Below are positions 46,003-57,565 of a DNA stretch of 64,000 nucleotides, one piece after another. The notes under the pieces are model-generated. The model made no database searches. It was not told the origin of the DNA and worked only from the letters and a program-made list of their open reading frames with translations. Position 1 is the first letter of the stretch, and every line of letters starts with the position of its first letter. Source of the DNA: Portulaca oleracea (taxonomy: Eukaryota; Streptophyta; Magnoliopsida; Caryophyllales; Portulacaceae); NCBI GenBank assembly GCA_029582165.1, contig CM055887.1, positions 15,733,190 through 15,797,189 on the forward strand. Direction: 5' to 3'. Position numbers and translations under genes: made by a program.

Positions 46003-46418
46003 AGAAGACCCGAGTTCATAACGATTCGGTTGATTGAAAAATCGAATTCGAATATGAGAAAACTTTATTTCAAAAAAAAAAATATCCAGATAATTAGGTT
46101 TAGATAAATCACATCAATCTTAATGATTTTTCCCAAAAATAATATCATGAATTCGAACAACCTGGTATGGACAGCAGACAGTTAGGTCCAGCTAAATGTT
46201 TAGTGAATGTGTCTAAATTAGTAATTAGACGTTTGGGTTTTATGGTTTCGTCAATGAGGGAGCAAATATCATACTCAATTGAGGTGTTGGTACAACAATT
46301 TAGCTAGTTTCTTTAGCTATTTTGATCGAACAAGCTGAGGTTTTGGGAGGATGGAAGACTTGGAAAAAAAAAGGTGTGCAGATTGGCATCTTAAATATCA
46401 ACCTATGAATCATCTATG

Positions 46419-47919
46419 TGTTATGAGACAATAAATATATGAACACAATATAGAGAGAATAATAGAGAAGAATAATAGAGACAAGAGAGATTGAGAGAGG
46501 AGAATTATCTTATTCATAGGTATTTATGCTAGTTACATAGCAAGAGCCTGCACAGTATAACTTCATAAGGAAACATAATCCTCTCATGTTATATCATCCT
46601 AATATATAAAGATACCCAAAAGATATCTGGTTGGTATAAGGACATTCATATATATGTTATTCCAGAACACTCCCCCTTGAATCTCCATTATCCAAAAGAG
46701 TATGTCTCATTAAAACCTTAGTAGGAAAAACCCAATTGGGAGAAAATACCCAGTGAAGGAAAAAGAGTACACACTTCTTTATACACAAACATATGTTGCC
46801 TCATTAAAAACCTTTCTAAGGAAAACCCAATGAGACAAAACCTATGATAAGGGAAAAAGAGTACAACGCGTATTACTCCCCCTGATGAGAACATCAATTA
46901 AGATGTTTGAGTTGATGTTATTCAACTTCATGAGTGGCCTTTAAACTTTGTAATTGAAAATGACTTGATACATGAATCAACTTAATTCTCACTAAAACGT
47001 TGCTTCATATCTGTTTCAGCGTGCACATAACTAGTATGTGATCAAGTGTTATAGGATTTAGGTAAATATCCAAGATTAGCATAGCTAATTAAACCAATTT
47101 TGAGCCGATGAGGATAATAAATATCTAAATCGCTAGTACCTTCAAGGTACCGAAATAGGTTAGATCATGTATGACTAGCAAGATATGTTAACGCTTCAAT
47201 AGAATTTAAATTGGTACTTAAGGACCCAAATACAGTACTTCGGGACTCAAATACGATACTTCAGGACCTATGAATTTCTCATCATCTTTTCGGGATCGAA
47301 AGTGGGTTTGTTTTCATATCAAATGACCCTACCACTACTAGGGTACTTAAAAGGGAGTGCTTTGCTCATGGAACATTATTTAACACTTTGCTAATTAAAT
47401 TGATTTACGCATGTAAGATCATTCTCAAAGTTTGCAACTTGTAAACGAAGGCAATAACAGATATTCTTGAGAATTTTAATCCATGCTTCCGACATTTTCG
47501 ACTCTTCGGGAGTTTTATATAAATATCATTATCAAATTTATGATAATCTCATTTTCTCATTTTGTTTCACACAAAGACGTAACTGTACCCCACAAGTTTT
47601 ACACTAGTTTGTTGTATGGACAACATGTCTATTTCCAATTTTACAAGTGAATTTAATTCTTAAATGCATCTTTCCACTTGACCAATCTCATCTTTGTCTG
47701 TATTCATTAACAGACGTAAATTCATGAACCTCATGGTAACTCACACCAGTAAGTGCTAAATTATATAATCAAATACTATATCGATGTCGACTTCATTTCG
47801 ATTTTTCTCCTATCCAATTCATGACATAATTAATGTATATCTCATCATTTTTGCGAATTTTAGGTCTCTGAGCTTGTGGTGTAACTTCCACAATTGTCAT
47901 GATTAAGAGCTATTCTAGG

Positions 47920-47921
<2 letters not shown>
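46419..47921 (-). mobile_element. copia-like remnant: one short LTR and adjoining 3' internal region
   Basis: The minus strand has TGTTCTGGAATAACA at 46669, preceded by the purine-rich GATTCAAGGGGGAG (46670 on), so 46419-46669 fits a 251-bp 3' LTR. The following ~1.25 kb contains repeated AAAACC...AGGAAAAACCCAAT and GGAAAAAGAGTACA segments that I associate with the region upstream of the 3' LTR in some plant copia elements. No coding sequence survives and no second LTR is seen. Confidence 0.45.

Positions 47922-47968
<47 letters not shown>
47922..47968. repeat. (TA)n microsatellite
   Basis: Pure TA tract at the left side of a Micron-like element. Confidence 0.98.
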
Positions 47969-47971
<3 letters not shown>

Positions 47972-48450
47972 GATAATTGGATTCTAAAAATCGCTACTTT
48001 CACCAATTGGACAATGGTGGATCGTACTTTCACTTTGTATTCTAATGGTCCAAAAAAAAAAATTGGATTGTAGTGGTACCAAATCCACCTTCACATTCTT
48101 CTTATTTTTTTCAATACTACACTATATTGTTTCTAAAACATTTTTTAAATTATTTTTTTGAGACCCCGAATAATTATTATGACTTTTTAAAAATAATAAA
48201 TGTGAAAAAATCGTAAAAAATAATTAAAAAATGAAAAAAATTGGGAGAAACGCTGTAAATTCATTAAAAATCATTGTAAAGTGTTATCCTAAGTTTTGAA
48301 TCAAATGCAACACAAAATCTATGATTCTCTCGAAAATATCCCACTACAATCCAATTTTTTTTTTTTTTTGGACCACCAAAATACAAAGTGAAAGTATGGT
48401 CTACCATTGTCCAATTGGTGAAAGTAGGGATTATTAGAATCCAATTTTCC
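47969..48450. mobile_element. Micron-like MITE, copy 2
   Basis: 482 bp. TIRs of about 105 bp: left GGATAATTGGATTCTAAAAA, right (reverse) GGAAAATTGGATTCTAATAA, both continuing CTACTTTCACCAATTGGACA and an A-run before TTGGATTGTAGTGG. (TA)n touches both ends. The AT-rich core is shared, inverted, with 29586-30025. Confidence 0.85.
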
Positions 48451-48484
48451 TAATATATATATGTGTATATATATATATATATAT
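48451..48484. repeat. (TA)n between two Micron-like MITEs
   Basis: Short TA tract with one TGTG interruption; it separates copies 2 and 3. Confidence 0.95.
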
Positions 48485-49004
48485 GAAAATTGGATTATCA
48501 TAATCCTTACTTTCACGAAATGGACAACAATAATCAATACTATCAATTTGGATTCTGGTGGTCCAAAAATAAAAAAATTTTATTCTGGTGGGACGCCACC
48601 GAGTCAAGTGATGTTGATTCGGTGGTTTGCTGACGTGTACGGTGAGAGTGTGTTTGACCAAGAAATTCTTATTTTAGTTGTATTCTAGTGGTCCCATTTA
48701 AATTGCTGTTATATTCTAGTGGTCTCATTTGAATTGCTATTATATTCTAGTGGTCCCATTGACATACTTTTTTATTTTGGTGGTCCCATTTCATAGTTGA
48801 TTATATTTTGGTGGTCTAAAGTTTTGGTCAAATACACTCTCACCGGTATACATCAGCAAACTACCGAGTCACTACCACTTGACTCTGTGACGTCCCGCCA
48901 GAAATAATTTTAATTTTTTTTATGGACCACTAGAATCCAACTTGATAGTAGAGATTATTACTATCCAATTCGTGAAAGTAGGGATTATTAGAATCCAATT
49001 TTTT
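48485..49004. mobile_element. Micron-like MITE, copy 3
   Basis: About 520 bp. Left GAAAATTGGATTATCATAAT; right (reverse) AAAATTGGATTCTAATAATC. The long TIRs include GGTGGGACGCCACCGAGTCA and CACACTCTCACC-like text and share their inner part with the gene-carrying copy at 7389-8801 (GGGACGCC...CGGTGGTTT). The core has four to five ~34-bp tandem units of TATATTCTAGTGGTCCCATT. Confidence 0.8.
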
Positions 49005-49016
49005 TTTTCTCTCTCT

Positions 49017-49018
<2 letters not shown>

Positions 49019-49079
<61 letters not shown>

Positions 49080-49100
49080 CATATATACATATATATATAT
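49019..49100. repeat. (TA)n with ATAC variants
   Basis: TA tract preceded by CTCTCTCTAG (49009-49018). It ends exactly where the 3' end of the minus-strand LINE begins. Confidence 0.95.
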
Positions 49101-50131
49101 TGGGTAAATCGATAAGTTTTACCATTGGCAAAATCAAATACATGATACTCGGACATACCCGAGGGGTCAAACAATAGAACCGACCCAAGGTCCAACCACC
49201 AATTCAAAACAAAATGATCTCAAAAACAGTACCAATACAAACCAAGCTAATATAGCCTCAAAATTCACATTTGATTTGATGGAAACACAAACAAAAGAGG
49301 GATCACGTGAAAGATGCTGATGTAATCTTCTGGTTCTATCCCCCTAAACATGATATATTATGGCTGTCAAAGCCATTATCTTTGTCTTTTCCTTAAGTCT
49401 AGCTTGAGTCCATTCTTGACTAGACCATTTATCCCAATTAGGAATTGAACCAAATAAGGAAAGCCACACCTCATTACACACCTGCATAGTAAATTCACAT
49501 TCAGAGAAAAGATGGGAGTTGGTCTCCAATTGTTGTTTGCACAGAAAACATTTGTTGGCCAGATGCACTCCAAACTTTTGGATTCTATCTAAGGTAATGA
49601 GCTTTCCATTGACAACAATCCACGCCACAAGAGCACATTTTGGAATTCGTGGACTACTCCATATCAAATTATGCCAATAAACTTTGTGGTTGTGTTCTTT
49701 CACAAAGTCATACCCAAGTTTAATACTGTACTTCTTCCCTGTGGCAATCAGATGCTGAATAGGGGAAGTAAGCATTTTCTTGCTTTTAATAATCTACGCC
49801 AATACCAACTGAAGTTTTGCTTCACTTCACAAACCAAAATTGACTTATTGTTCATATATATGTGATGGACCCAACAAATCCAAAGAGCTTCCTTGTTAAT
49901 CAGCAGTTGCCATAAAAGATTACCAAGTGCTGCTGTGTTCCAAGCTTGAGCATCTCTAATGTTTAATCCTCCTTCCTTCCTGAACAGACAGCATGTACTC
50001 CAAGAAATTGGAGGAGCTCTCGTTTCGGATCCCAAAAGAAAACCACGACACATTTTCTCAATGGAGACAATGACATTCTTTGAAATAATGAAAATTTGAG
50101 CCCATTAGGTATGAATAGACATCAATACACT
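49101..50131 (-). mobile_element. LINE 3' part (no RNase H), cut by an LTR insertion
   Basis: The minus strand ends ...CTTATCGATTTACCC followed by AATATATATA. Coding traces of the RT thumb and zf-RVT precede it. Sequence stops at 50131, where TGTAGGACTC of an LTR begins, so the rest of the LINE is displaced beyond the window or lost. Confidence 0.85.
49344..50131 (-). pseudogene. LINE ORF2 C-terminus (RT thumb and zf-RVT)
   Basis: From 50131 down: VLMSIHT, then a stop, KMCRGFLLGSETRAPPISWS and GLNIRDAQAWNTAALGNLLW (RT thumb). After a frameshift near 49760, KYSIKLGYDFVKE and zf-RVT with CFLCKQQLETNSHLFSEC. It ends near MALTAIIYHV without RNase H, so it resembles the LINE at 8864 more than that at 1086. 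Confidence 0.85.
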
Positions 50132-51605
50132 TGTAGGACTCGGGAAAAAACTTCCAATGGTGCCCTACTCGATGTTAGGCGAATCGAAAGAGGTGTCTAG
50201 TCTTTAAGAGATTTAATTGAATTTTTACGTATCAAAAGTTTTCACATGAAATGTTTGAATTTTATTTTGAACATTAAAATTTATAATATATCCGAAATAA
50301 ATAAGAAAACTAGAAAAATCAGAAATAATTAGCACGAAAACCGAGACAGTCAAGGAAGTACCCAGGTAACTGACCCAGGCGCCATGTTGATCTGCCTTGC
50401 GCCCTGGATTGTGACCCTGGGCCTTTCCCACATGCTTGGGTACTGGCAGTGGCATGGGCTGGGCCCAACAACCGTGCAGACCCGCACGGGGTGCTGGATG
50501 TTGGACCAAGGCCACCAATTTTCGATTTTTGGTATTCAAATCATTTTGGGAAATAAATAAATTTTAAAATTCGAATGAAACTTAACATTTAGCGAATCAA
50601 ATTTAATCAAAATTTTATTTATTAGGAGTCGCCAATTAATTTTTAGGAGAATTAATAAACTCATATTTTCTTGACACCGCGTACCATGAGATTCGGATCA
50701 GGGGGTAAGGTTACGAATTCGAAAGTAAAAACCTTCAAATCCGTCCGTTCCTTTATTAAAGAAAAGAAGAGAATTAATTAGTTTACTTTAAATTATTTAG
50801 ATGCATGCAGAAATTAAAATGTGATAATAGTAAAAATGCGATAAATAAACAAAAGCGATAAACAAAATACAAATAAATAAAGAACGAAATTAAAATTATC
50901 TTTTCAAGCAATCCGATTCTGATTAGTCGTAATTGATTTATAACATCAAGATTACAACATTATTGGTGATTGCGAGAAACAAAAAACAGAAATTAAATGC
51001 CAGAATTAAAAATGCCAGAATGGATGTATGCAAATGAGAGAGGGAGAAAAGAAGAGAAATCCACCTAATGTCGATACTCCCAGGTGGTTTCGGTGTGTAA
51101 AATGAAATGAGAGAAGGGGGTATTTATAGGGTAAGTGAGTGAGGGAAGATTAGGTTTAGAATAGCTAAAAATAGCAAATGCTCTAAAAAAAAGCAAATGC
51201 ACTAAAATTAGCAACTGGGTAGGTCCGCCTGGCGTGATTCCCGAGGCTGGCTTGCGCTGGACGCGACCCGAGGACATGGATCGGGGTAAATGGACGGCAG
51301 GCAGACACGCACAGCGCCCCAAAACTGGGTAATTCGGCAGCGTGCAGACTTGCCTAGCGTCCTGGGTCTGACATGCATTGGGCTGTCCGCATCGGGCCGT
51401 GGGCCAGCCTTCCCCTTTTGGGCCTATTTTTATTTTGGACTTGTTTTTATGGGCTATTTTGTGAGGATATTTTGTGGCGGTTTTTTTCTCTCATTTTTGC
51501 ATTTCAAACATAATTGGCATTTTACCTAAGCTAAAATAATAAAATAAATTAAAATACTAAAAATAAAATTTTCAATATTTCAATGACACTTTTTAGGTGT
51601 CTACA
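50132..51605 (-). repeat. 3' LTR of the Tat/Ogre-like element
   Basis: Plus-strand edges TGTAGGACTC and GGTGTCTACA, 1474 bp. It contains GAGTCGCCAATTAATTTTTAG and GGGGTAAGGTTACGAATTCG; the solo LTR at 55218 has matching blocks (GAGTCGCCAGTTGAATTTTTA, GGGGGTAAGGTTACGAATTT). Confidence 0.75.
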
Positions 51606-51624
51606 GTTAGCCCCCACTTTGATC
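51606..51624 (-). other. polypurine tract of the Tat/Ogre-like element
   Basis: The minus strand reads ATCAAAGTGGGGGCTAAC immediately before TGTAGACACC. Confidence 0.75.
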
Positions 51625-51879
51625 GAGTCTGGTAAGACGAGAATCAAAGTATATCAAGATACCAAAAAAAAAAGTGAGATGTTGCAGTATTGATGTCTTG
51701 AGGCTAGGTGACACTTAGAAGCAAAAGTCTTGTGCCAGATGTAAGAATTTAGCTGATTGACATTCGGAAACAATATCCTATGTCTTTGTTGATTGTCGAC
51801 GCTTGGAAGCAATTGTGTTGCGCCTAACTGTACTTTCAAACTTCTGTCCCAGTCTTTCTCGATGTCAATGATCATTTTT

Positions 51880-52003
51880 CAATCTTTCCCAGTGTCATCC
51901 AGTCTTTCTCGGTGTCGCCCAGTCTCTCCCGGTGTCGCCCAATCTTTCCCGGTGTCGTCCAGTCTTTCCCGGTGTCGCCCAGTCTTTCCCGGTGTCGATT
52001 GAC
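51880..52003. repeat. 20-bp minisatellite, about six copies
   Basis: Unit CCAGTCTTTCCCGGTGTCGC (with C/T variants), near-perfect and therefore recent. Confidence 0.9.
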
Positions 52004-52760
52004 GTTTGGAAGCAAAAGTCCTACGTCTTTGTGATGCCTTGGAAATAATATCCTACGGCTGATAAAGAGGTGACGCTTGGAAGCTACTGTCTTGTGCCTA
52101 ACTGTATGTATTTCAAACTTCTATCATCGTATTATTAACGTTCGATGATTGGCTAAAAAAGAATAACAACGTTAGCCCCCAGTGTGCAAACTAGGGGCGA
52201 CAATCAAATTGTGTATCCTACTTCATATTATTTTCTGAGTATATGAATATACACAATTATCTTGAAAATAAAATATGTCATAAAATGTGTATCCTACTTC
52301 ATATTATTTTCTGAGTATATGAATAAATTTTCTAAGTATATGGATATTTAACTCCATATTTCTTTTGAAAATTTTTAATTTAATTTTAACGCATTGCACT
52401 GCGTCGCACTTCTCTTGATTTAATTAATTTATTTTCTGAGTATACAAAATTATTTTTGTACTTCTCTTAAAAATGTTGTAATAAGAAAATCTGAGTGTGC
52501 ACTATTAGTCTTCCGGTGTGAAGCATTTGTCAACTGATTAATTAATTAGTTAAATGGCCGACAAGTCAAATTGACTGATTTATTTTTGAATTTTTAAAAT
52601 GGGGAATGTGTGGATGAGGAATAAAGTGGAGTTGTTCCACTCTTGAAATTCAGATATGCATAAATCCGTCATTTCTCATTCTCTCTCTACAAGCTTCATC
52701 ATCATTTCTTCCTTCGAAACTCCAAACCTCCATTTTTGCTACATCTTCAAGCTTAGTTCA
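52004..52760 (-). other. non-coding 3' region of the Tat/Ogre-like element
   Basis: AT-rich; a repeated TGTGTATCCTACTTCATATT segment occurs at about 52210 and 52281. No gene seen. Confidence 0.5.
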
Positions 52761-52764
52761 AGCT

Positions 52765-53720
52765 CGTGTAGGCCCGCCTAGTAGATAGTTCAATTCTTGA
52801 GTTTTCTAAGCTCGTGCAATCCCGCCCAGCCGTTCCCAGGCCTCGGGTTTTACAGTGTGCAGACCCGCCAAGCCGTTCCCGAGCTTCAGGTTTGGCAGTG
52901 TAGACCCACCCAACCGTTCCCGAGCTTCGAGTTTCGCAGTGCAGACAGATCCAGGCAGTCCAGTGCAGGTGAGTTCGGGTTTTCAATTTTCTTTTTGTGC
53001 AGACCCGCCCGACTGTGAGTCCGGGTCTCGGTTGTCTAATCGAGCAGATCCGCCTGACTGTGAGTTCGGTTCTCGGGTTTTCCAACCGTTCAGATCCGCT
53101 TGACCGTGAGTTCGGTTCTCGGGTTTTCCAGCCACGTAGATCCGCCTGACCCGGTTCGGGTCTCGGTATTTTGATTTCGTGTAGACTCTCTTGATCGAGT
53201 TTGGGTCATGGGTTATCAATTTTTCGGCTATTGCTTGTACTGTGCAAACTCGCCTAACCGAGTTCGGGTCTCGGGTTTTTGATTTCTTGTATTATGCAGA
53301 CCCACCTGACAGTGAGTTCGGGGTCCCAGGTTTTTGATTTCTCCGTTCTTTTAACTTGGGCAGACCCGCTCGACTATGAGTCCGGGTCTCGGGTTGGTCT
53401 GCCGTGCAAACTAGCCTGACCATGAGTTCGGATCCCGAGTCTTTAATTTTTCACCATGCATACCAGCCTGACCTTGAGTTCGGGTCCCGGTTTTTTCTTT
53501 CGTGTTGTTCCACCTGACTTTGAGTTTGGGTCCCGGGTTTTTCTTCCGTGTAGACCCACCTGACTTGGAGTTCGGGTCTCGGGTCGTGTTTCGAACGTGC
53601 AAACCCGCTCGACTGTGCAGATTCACTTGTTCGGACCCGCCATTTGTCATTTCCGGGACTTGGTTCAGCTTCCAGTCGTGCAGACCCGCTTGCTTCCCGA
53701 GTCACAGTTCAAACTCGTCC
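52765..53720. repeat. diverged minisatellite, unit about 45-65 bp
   Basis: The core GCAGACCCGCCTGACTGTGA, followed by GTTCGGGTCTCGGGTTTT, recurs about fifteen times with variable spacers. Several frames stay open across it on both strands because of base composition; none looks like a protein. Confidence 0.85.
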
Positions 53721-55217
53721 AATGGGTTCCCGCGCTACCATTCAGACTCGTCCAGTGGATACTCGGGTTCAATTTCAAGTTCAAGCTTTGCCTTCATTTT
53801 CGTTGTCTCTAATTGGGACTCTTGGAGTAAAAATCAAGCCTTAAACGATTCCTCGAATGGATTCTCGTAAGGTCTTTGCGAATTAAATTTTAGAGTCTTA
53901 ATTCAGAAAATATATTATTCTCCGAATTAGTTCTCGTAAAATTTAACGACTCCGATTTTAGAGTTTAATTCAGAAAATGAGTTATTATCTGAATTAATTC
54001 TTGTAAAACTTCAACTCCTTGGATTGGAAACCCTTGTGTTGACAGCGAATTTGGAACTTTTGGCGATCTTAGCGGATATCTGTCCAGAGGTGATCAAGAT
54101 CCTTGGTGAGCGAACCTGAGTCACAATTCTCGAGGTTCCTCTTATTTCTTTTGAGACTCAGACGAGGGACAAAGGAATGCAAATGAGGTCTTATGCATGC
54201 TATGCTAAATGAATTACATTACAATACAAGACTCTATTATGCATATTTATTTTTTAAGACTCTTTGTGCATGATTTTTATGCAACCTAGTTCTAATGCAT
54301 GATGTGACTCTTTTTTATTTTTGCGATGAATGTGACTCTTTTTTTATTACTCGAGAAGAAAAGAAAAGAAATTAATATGACAATTAAAATTTAAAAAAAA
54401 AAGTGACTCGAAATGCAAACTGATATGACTTAAAATGAAAAAAAGTAGAAGCTCATATGACCGTTAAAAAAATGTACATGACCTAAACAAAGACATTGAT
54501 TTTGAAGTGGGTTTCAGAACAAGGCAAAAATAGTGAAAATGATGAGTTCTCTTGTCGAACTGCCTCGTAACTTCGTAAGTTGCCATGATGCGGAAATTGA
54601 GTGATGAATGAGCCCCTAGTTGGAATTCTGCAAAAGATGATATCAAGGGAAAGCTTGACCTGTTTAAGCTGCCATAATGCGGATATTGAGTGATGAGCAA
54701 ACCCCAAGTGCTAGTGAACAAATGGCTTTAGATGAGTCAGCATGATGGACCTAGGTGGGTGTTGTCTTCAAGTAACCCTTATTTTGATGCAGTCGGCTTC
54801 TTGTTCTGCTAAAGGAGTTATCCCTCACTCAGGTGTTCTGAAAGCGAGGATTAACTGACGAATCTCATGCATACACTAATGACCAAATTAGAAGAGCTCA
54901 CGGGGTGAGAAAATTGGAGGATGAACTATGAAAAAGATAGGAATTGTGGTATAGAAAGCATGTTTGTGAGTGGTTAGGCCCCAATGGTGGACAAGACGAG
55001 GCTATGGATGGTTAGGTGAGAGTAGTGATCAAATGTAATGGACGATGTGATGAATGGATGGGTAGTTTGATGGATAGAGGTTCGAACTGATGGAGGTGGA
55101 CGAGATGGTCTATGGATAGAGCACCATGTTTCGTGGGTTTATTTCATAAGGGAAGAGATGGTCAAATGGCTATGGAAGAGCTGCAATTCGATGGGTTTCG
55201 GGTATGAAGGGTGATCC
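53721..55217 (-). other. non-coding internal region of the Tat/Ogre-like element
   Basis: Contains a ~70-bp two-copy duplication (53880-54010, TTTAGAGTYTTAATTCAGAAA) and a ~90-bp one near 54575-54705 (TGCGGAAATTGAGTGATGA / TGCGGATATTGAGTGATGA). No coding region recognised. Confidence 0.5.
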
Positions 55218-56419
55218 TGTAGACCCCGAAAAATTTGATGACCTTTTTCGCGGTGCTACTTAAGGAGTGATTGGGAGCCGACTAGGATTGCTTAACCTTA
55301 AATAAGGTTGAACTTTTAAGAATGTTTTCGTTAACGGATTAATCTAATTTATGCGCCCTAATCCCGAGATTCACCTTTTTAAGAAAGAAGAAAGAAAGAG
55401 ATAAAAAGGAGGGGAAAACACTAGGAACCCGTCTGGGTTCATTGCTTGAACCGAGACGGGTTTTCGTTGCTGCAGACCCACAAGAAAAGAAAACAAAGGA
55501 AAGTTTAGAAAAGAGAGGTGATAAACCCGTCTGGGTTCATGAGTTGAACCGATCCGGGCTAGCTCAGGTGCTATCCGCGGATTGGACCGAATAAAAAGCG
55601 AAGTAAAAAGAAAATGAAAAGAGCACAGTAAACCCGTCTGGGTTCATGGATTGAACCAAACCGGATTACCTTTTGCGTTAATCACAAATTAAGTCAAAGA
55701 AACCGTAAAAAGGAAAATACCGAAGTATGAATAGAGTCGCCAGTTGAATTTTTAGGAGAAAAACAACAAAACATTTAAATATAGACTCTTGCCTGCGAAT
55801 CCAGAGATGGATTCGGGGGTAAGGTTACGAATTTGACAATTAAAATCATCAAATCCGCCTATTCAACGAATAGACTTTACTAGAATTAAACCAAAGCAAA
55901 ACAAAAGTTAAAAGGGAGGGATTAGATATAAATTTCACAAATTCATCATTAAAGTCATGCAAAACATTGAAAATGTAAAAGAAACATGAATTCGATAGAT
56001 TATGCTACCTGGTTTACATCAACTATGCTAACCTTTAGTGAAGCAACATGCAAAGGGAGAGAAGAGGTGGAGAGAATTATGCTAGTGTCAATACTCTAGC
56101 ACAATGTTGTGTGTTAATGGAAGGGAAAAAAGGTTTAATTTATAGTGGAATAGGGGGAGTAGGGGGTGCGTTTAGGGTTAGCATATGGCGCGAACCAGAC
56201 GGGTTCTTGGTGAATTGAGCTCGCTCAAGAAACTCACCGGTTTGGTCCGGCCGAAGCTATGCTTGGCCAACGAACCTGCACGGTTTATCCCGTAGTATTG
56301 GGCCATTATGCTTGTTTTCGGGCTAGAAAAGAAATGGGTTTGCATGCTACTAAACTACTCGGCTAGCTTATTTTTACAAATAACTAAAACTAATACCGGT
56401 ACAAAATCCGGTGTCTACA
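55218..56419. mobile_element. solo LTR of a related Tat/Ogre-like family
   Basis: 1202 bp, TGTAGACCCCGAAAAATTTG...GGTGTCTACA, flanked by a perfect GATCC duplication (55213-55217 and 56420-56424). It shares blocks with the LTR at 50132 but is clearly a different family member. It carries three copies of AACCCGTCTGGGTTC. It inserted into the larger element and then lost its body by LTR recombination. Confidence 0.88.
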
Positions 56420-56424
56420 GATCC

Positions 56425-57565
56425 AAGTCTGATGGGAAAAGTGGGTTTGCATGGTGAAAGGAAATTTAAGAGTTTTTAGTTGTCCTTAGAGACCAAGGTT
56501 CCCTCTCCTTTTGCCTGGCCCGCCTGTTGAGGTTCTCGGGCTAGCTACTCTTTATTCTCTCTCTCAAAGACCAAATGATTTAATGACAGCTTGTCTCTAA
56601 AGTGAATTGCAGCGACCGGGCCTCAAAGAGGTTCTCCTACGTATCCAGTGTGGAATCAGGCCAGTCGTACGTAGTTCAACAGGTGTAACTTTAAACGATT
56701 GATGCCTCAAAAAGGACTTTGAGATAAGTCGAAAGTTTAATGGGAAGGATAGGTGTGAAGGTTTGACGGGAAGGTCTTGGGATTTGTGCGGATGACTTAC
56801 AACTGCTTCTTATTCTTGCTTCTTGCTTCTTTCTTCTTGTTTCTTTATTATTATTATTTTTTTGCTTGTTCTCTTTTTTTTGAATTTTTTCTTCTTCTTT
56901 TTTTTTTCCTCTTTTTTTTAAATTTTTTAACCACGGACCTTCAGCTTATACTTCTTGTATCAATGAACGTTGCCCGCAACACATTATTTGGCTTAGGTGG
57001 GTTTAGGGATGAGATGGTCTTAAAAATGAATGACCGGGTTCGTGGTGGTGGTTAAGAAGATGGTATGAGAAAGTAATAATGTAGGTAAAGCGGCTAGGTG
57101 AAAATGAAGGTGGTGATGATGTCGGTGGTAAGGGGTGGAAGCCTTATATCATAGGCATGTCTTTTAAGCTGCGTGATCTATTTGATAGTGAGATACACTT
57201 TTAGAGATGATTGTTGGTCTTGTCCATTTGAATTCTCTCCTTTTGCCTAACCTATTGAGTGAGTATTCAGATTAGCTTCTCTCCTCTCAATTTTTACTCC
57301 TTACCTCTCCTTTTGCCCAACATGTAGGTGTTCAAGTTGGCCTCGTACTTTGTTTTTTTATTTAATTTGTCTCTCCTTTTGCCTAACTTTGCTTTGGTGA
57401 TGAAGTTAGCCTCTCTTCTCTCTCTTAACCTTGAACTCAGGTTAGGACAAAAAGGAAAAAAAAACACAGAATGAAAGTGTGATCGAGATGTGAGATGGAA
57501 TGAAAGATGTGAACAGATGGATGTGTCAGACTTCGATGATCATATAGGTGAGTGAGCTCTTCTAT
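56425..57565 (-). other. non-coding internal region with a CTCTCCTTTTGCC repeat
   Basis: The phrase CTCTCCTTTTGCCTAAC with a following TTAGCC occurs near 56505, 57236, 57306 and 57365, the last three being tandem at about 60-70 bp. Long T-rich runs lie at 56840-56940. No gene recognised. Confidence 0.5.

Noticed and set aside
52753..53705. Several overlapping open frames with Thr/Arg-rich repeats
   Set aside because: Explained by the diverged GCAGACCCGCCTGAC minisatellite; open in many frames at once.
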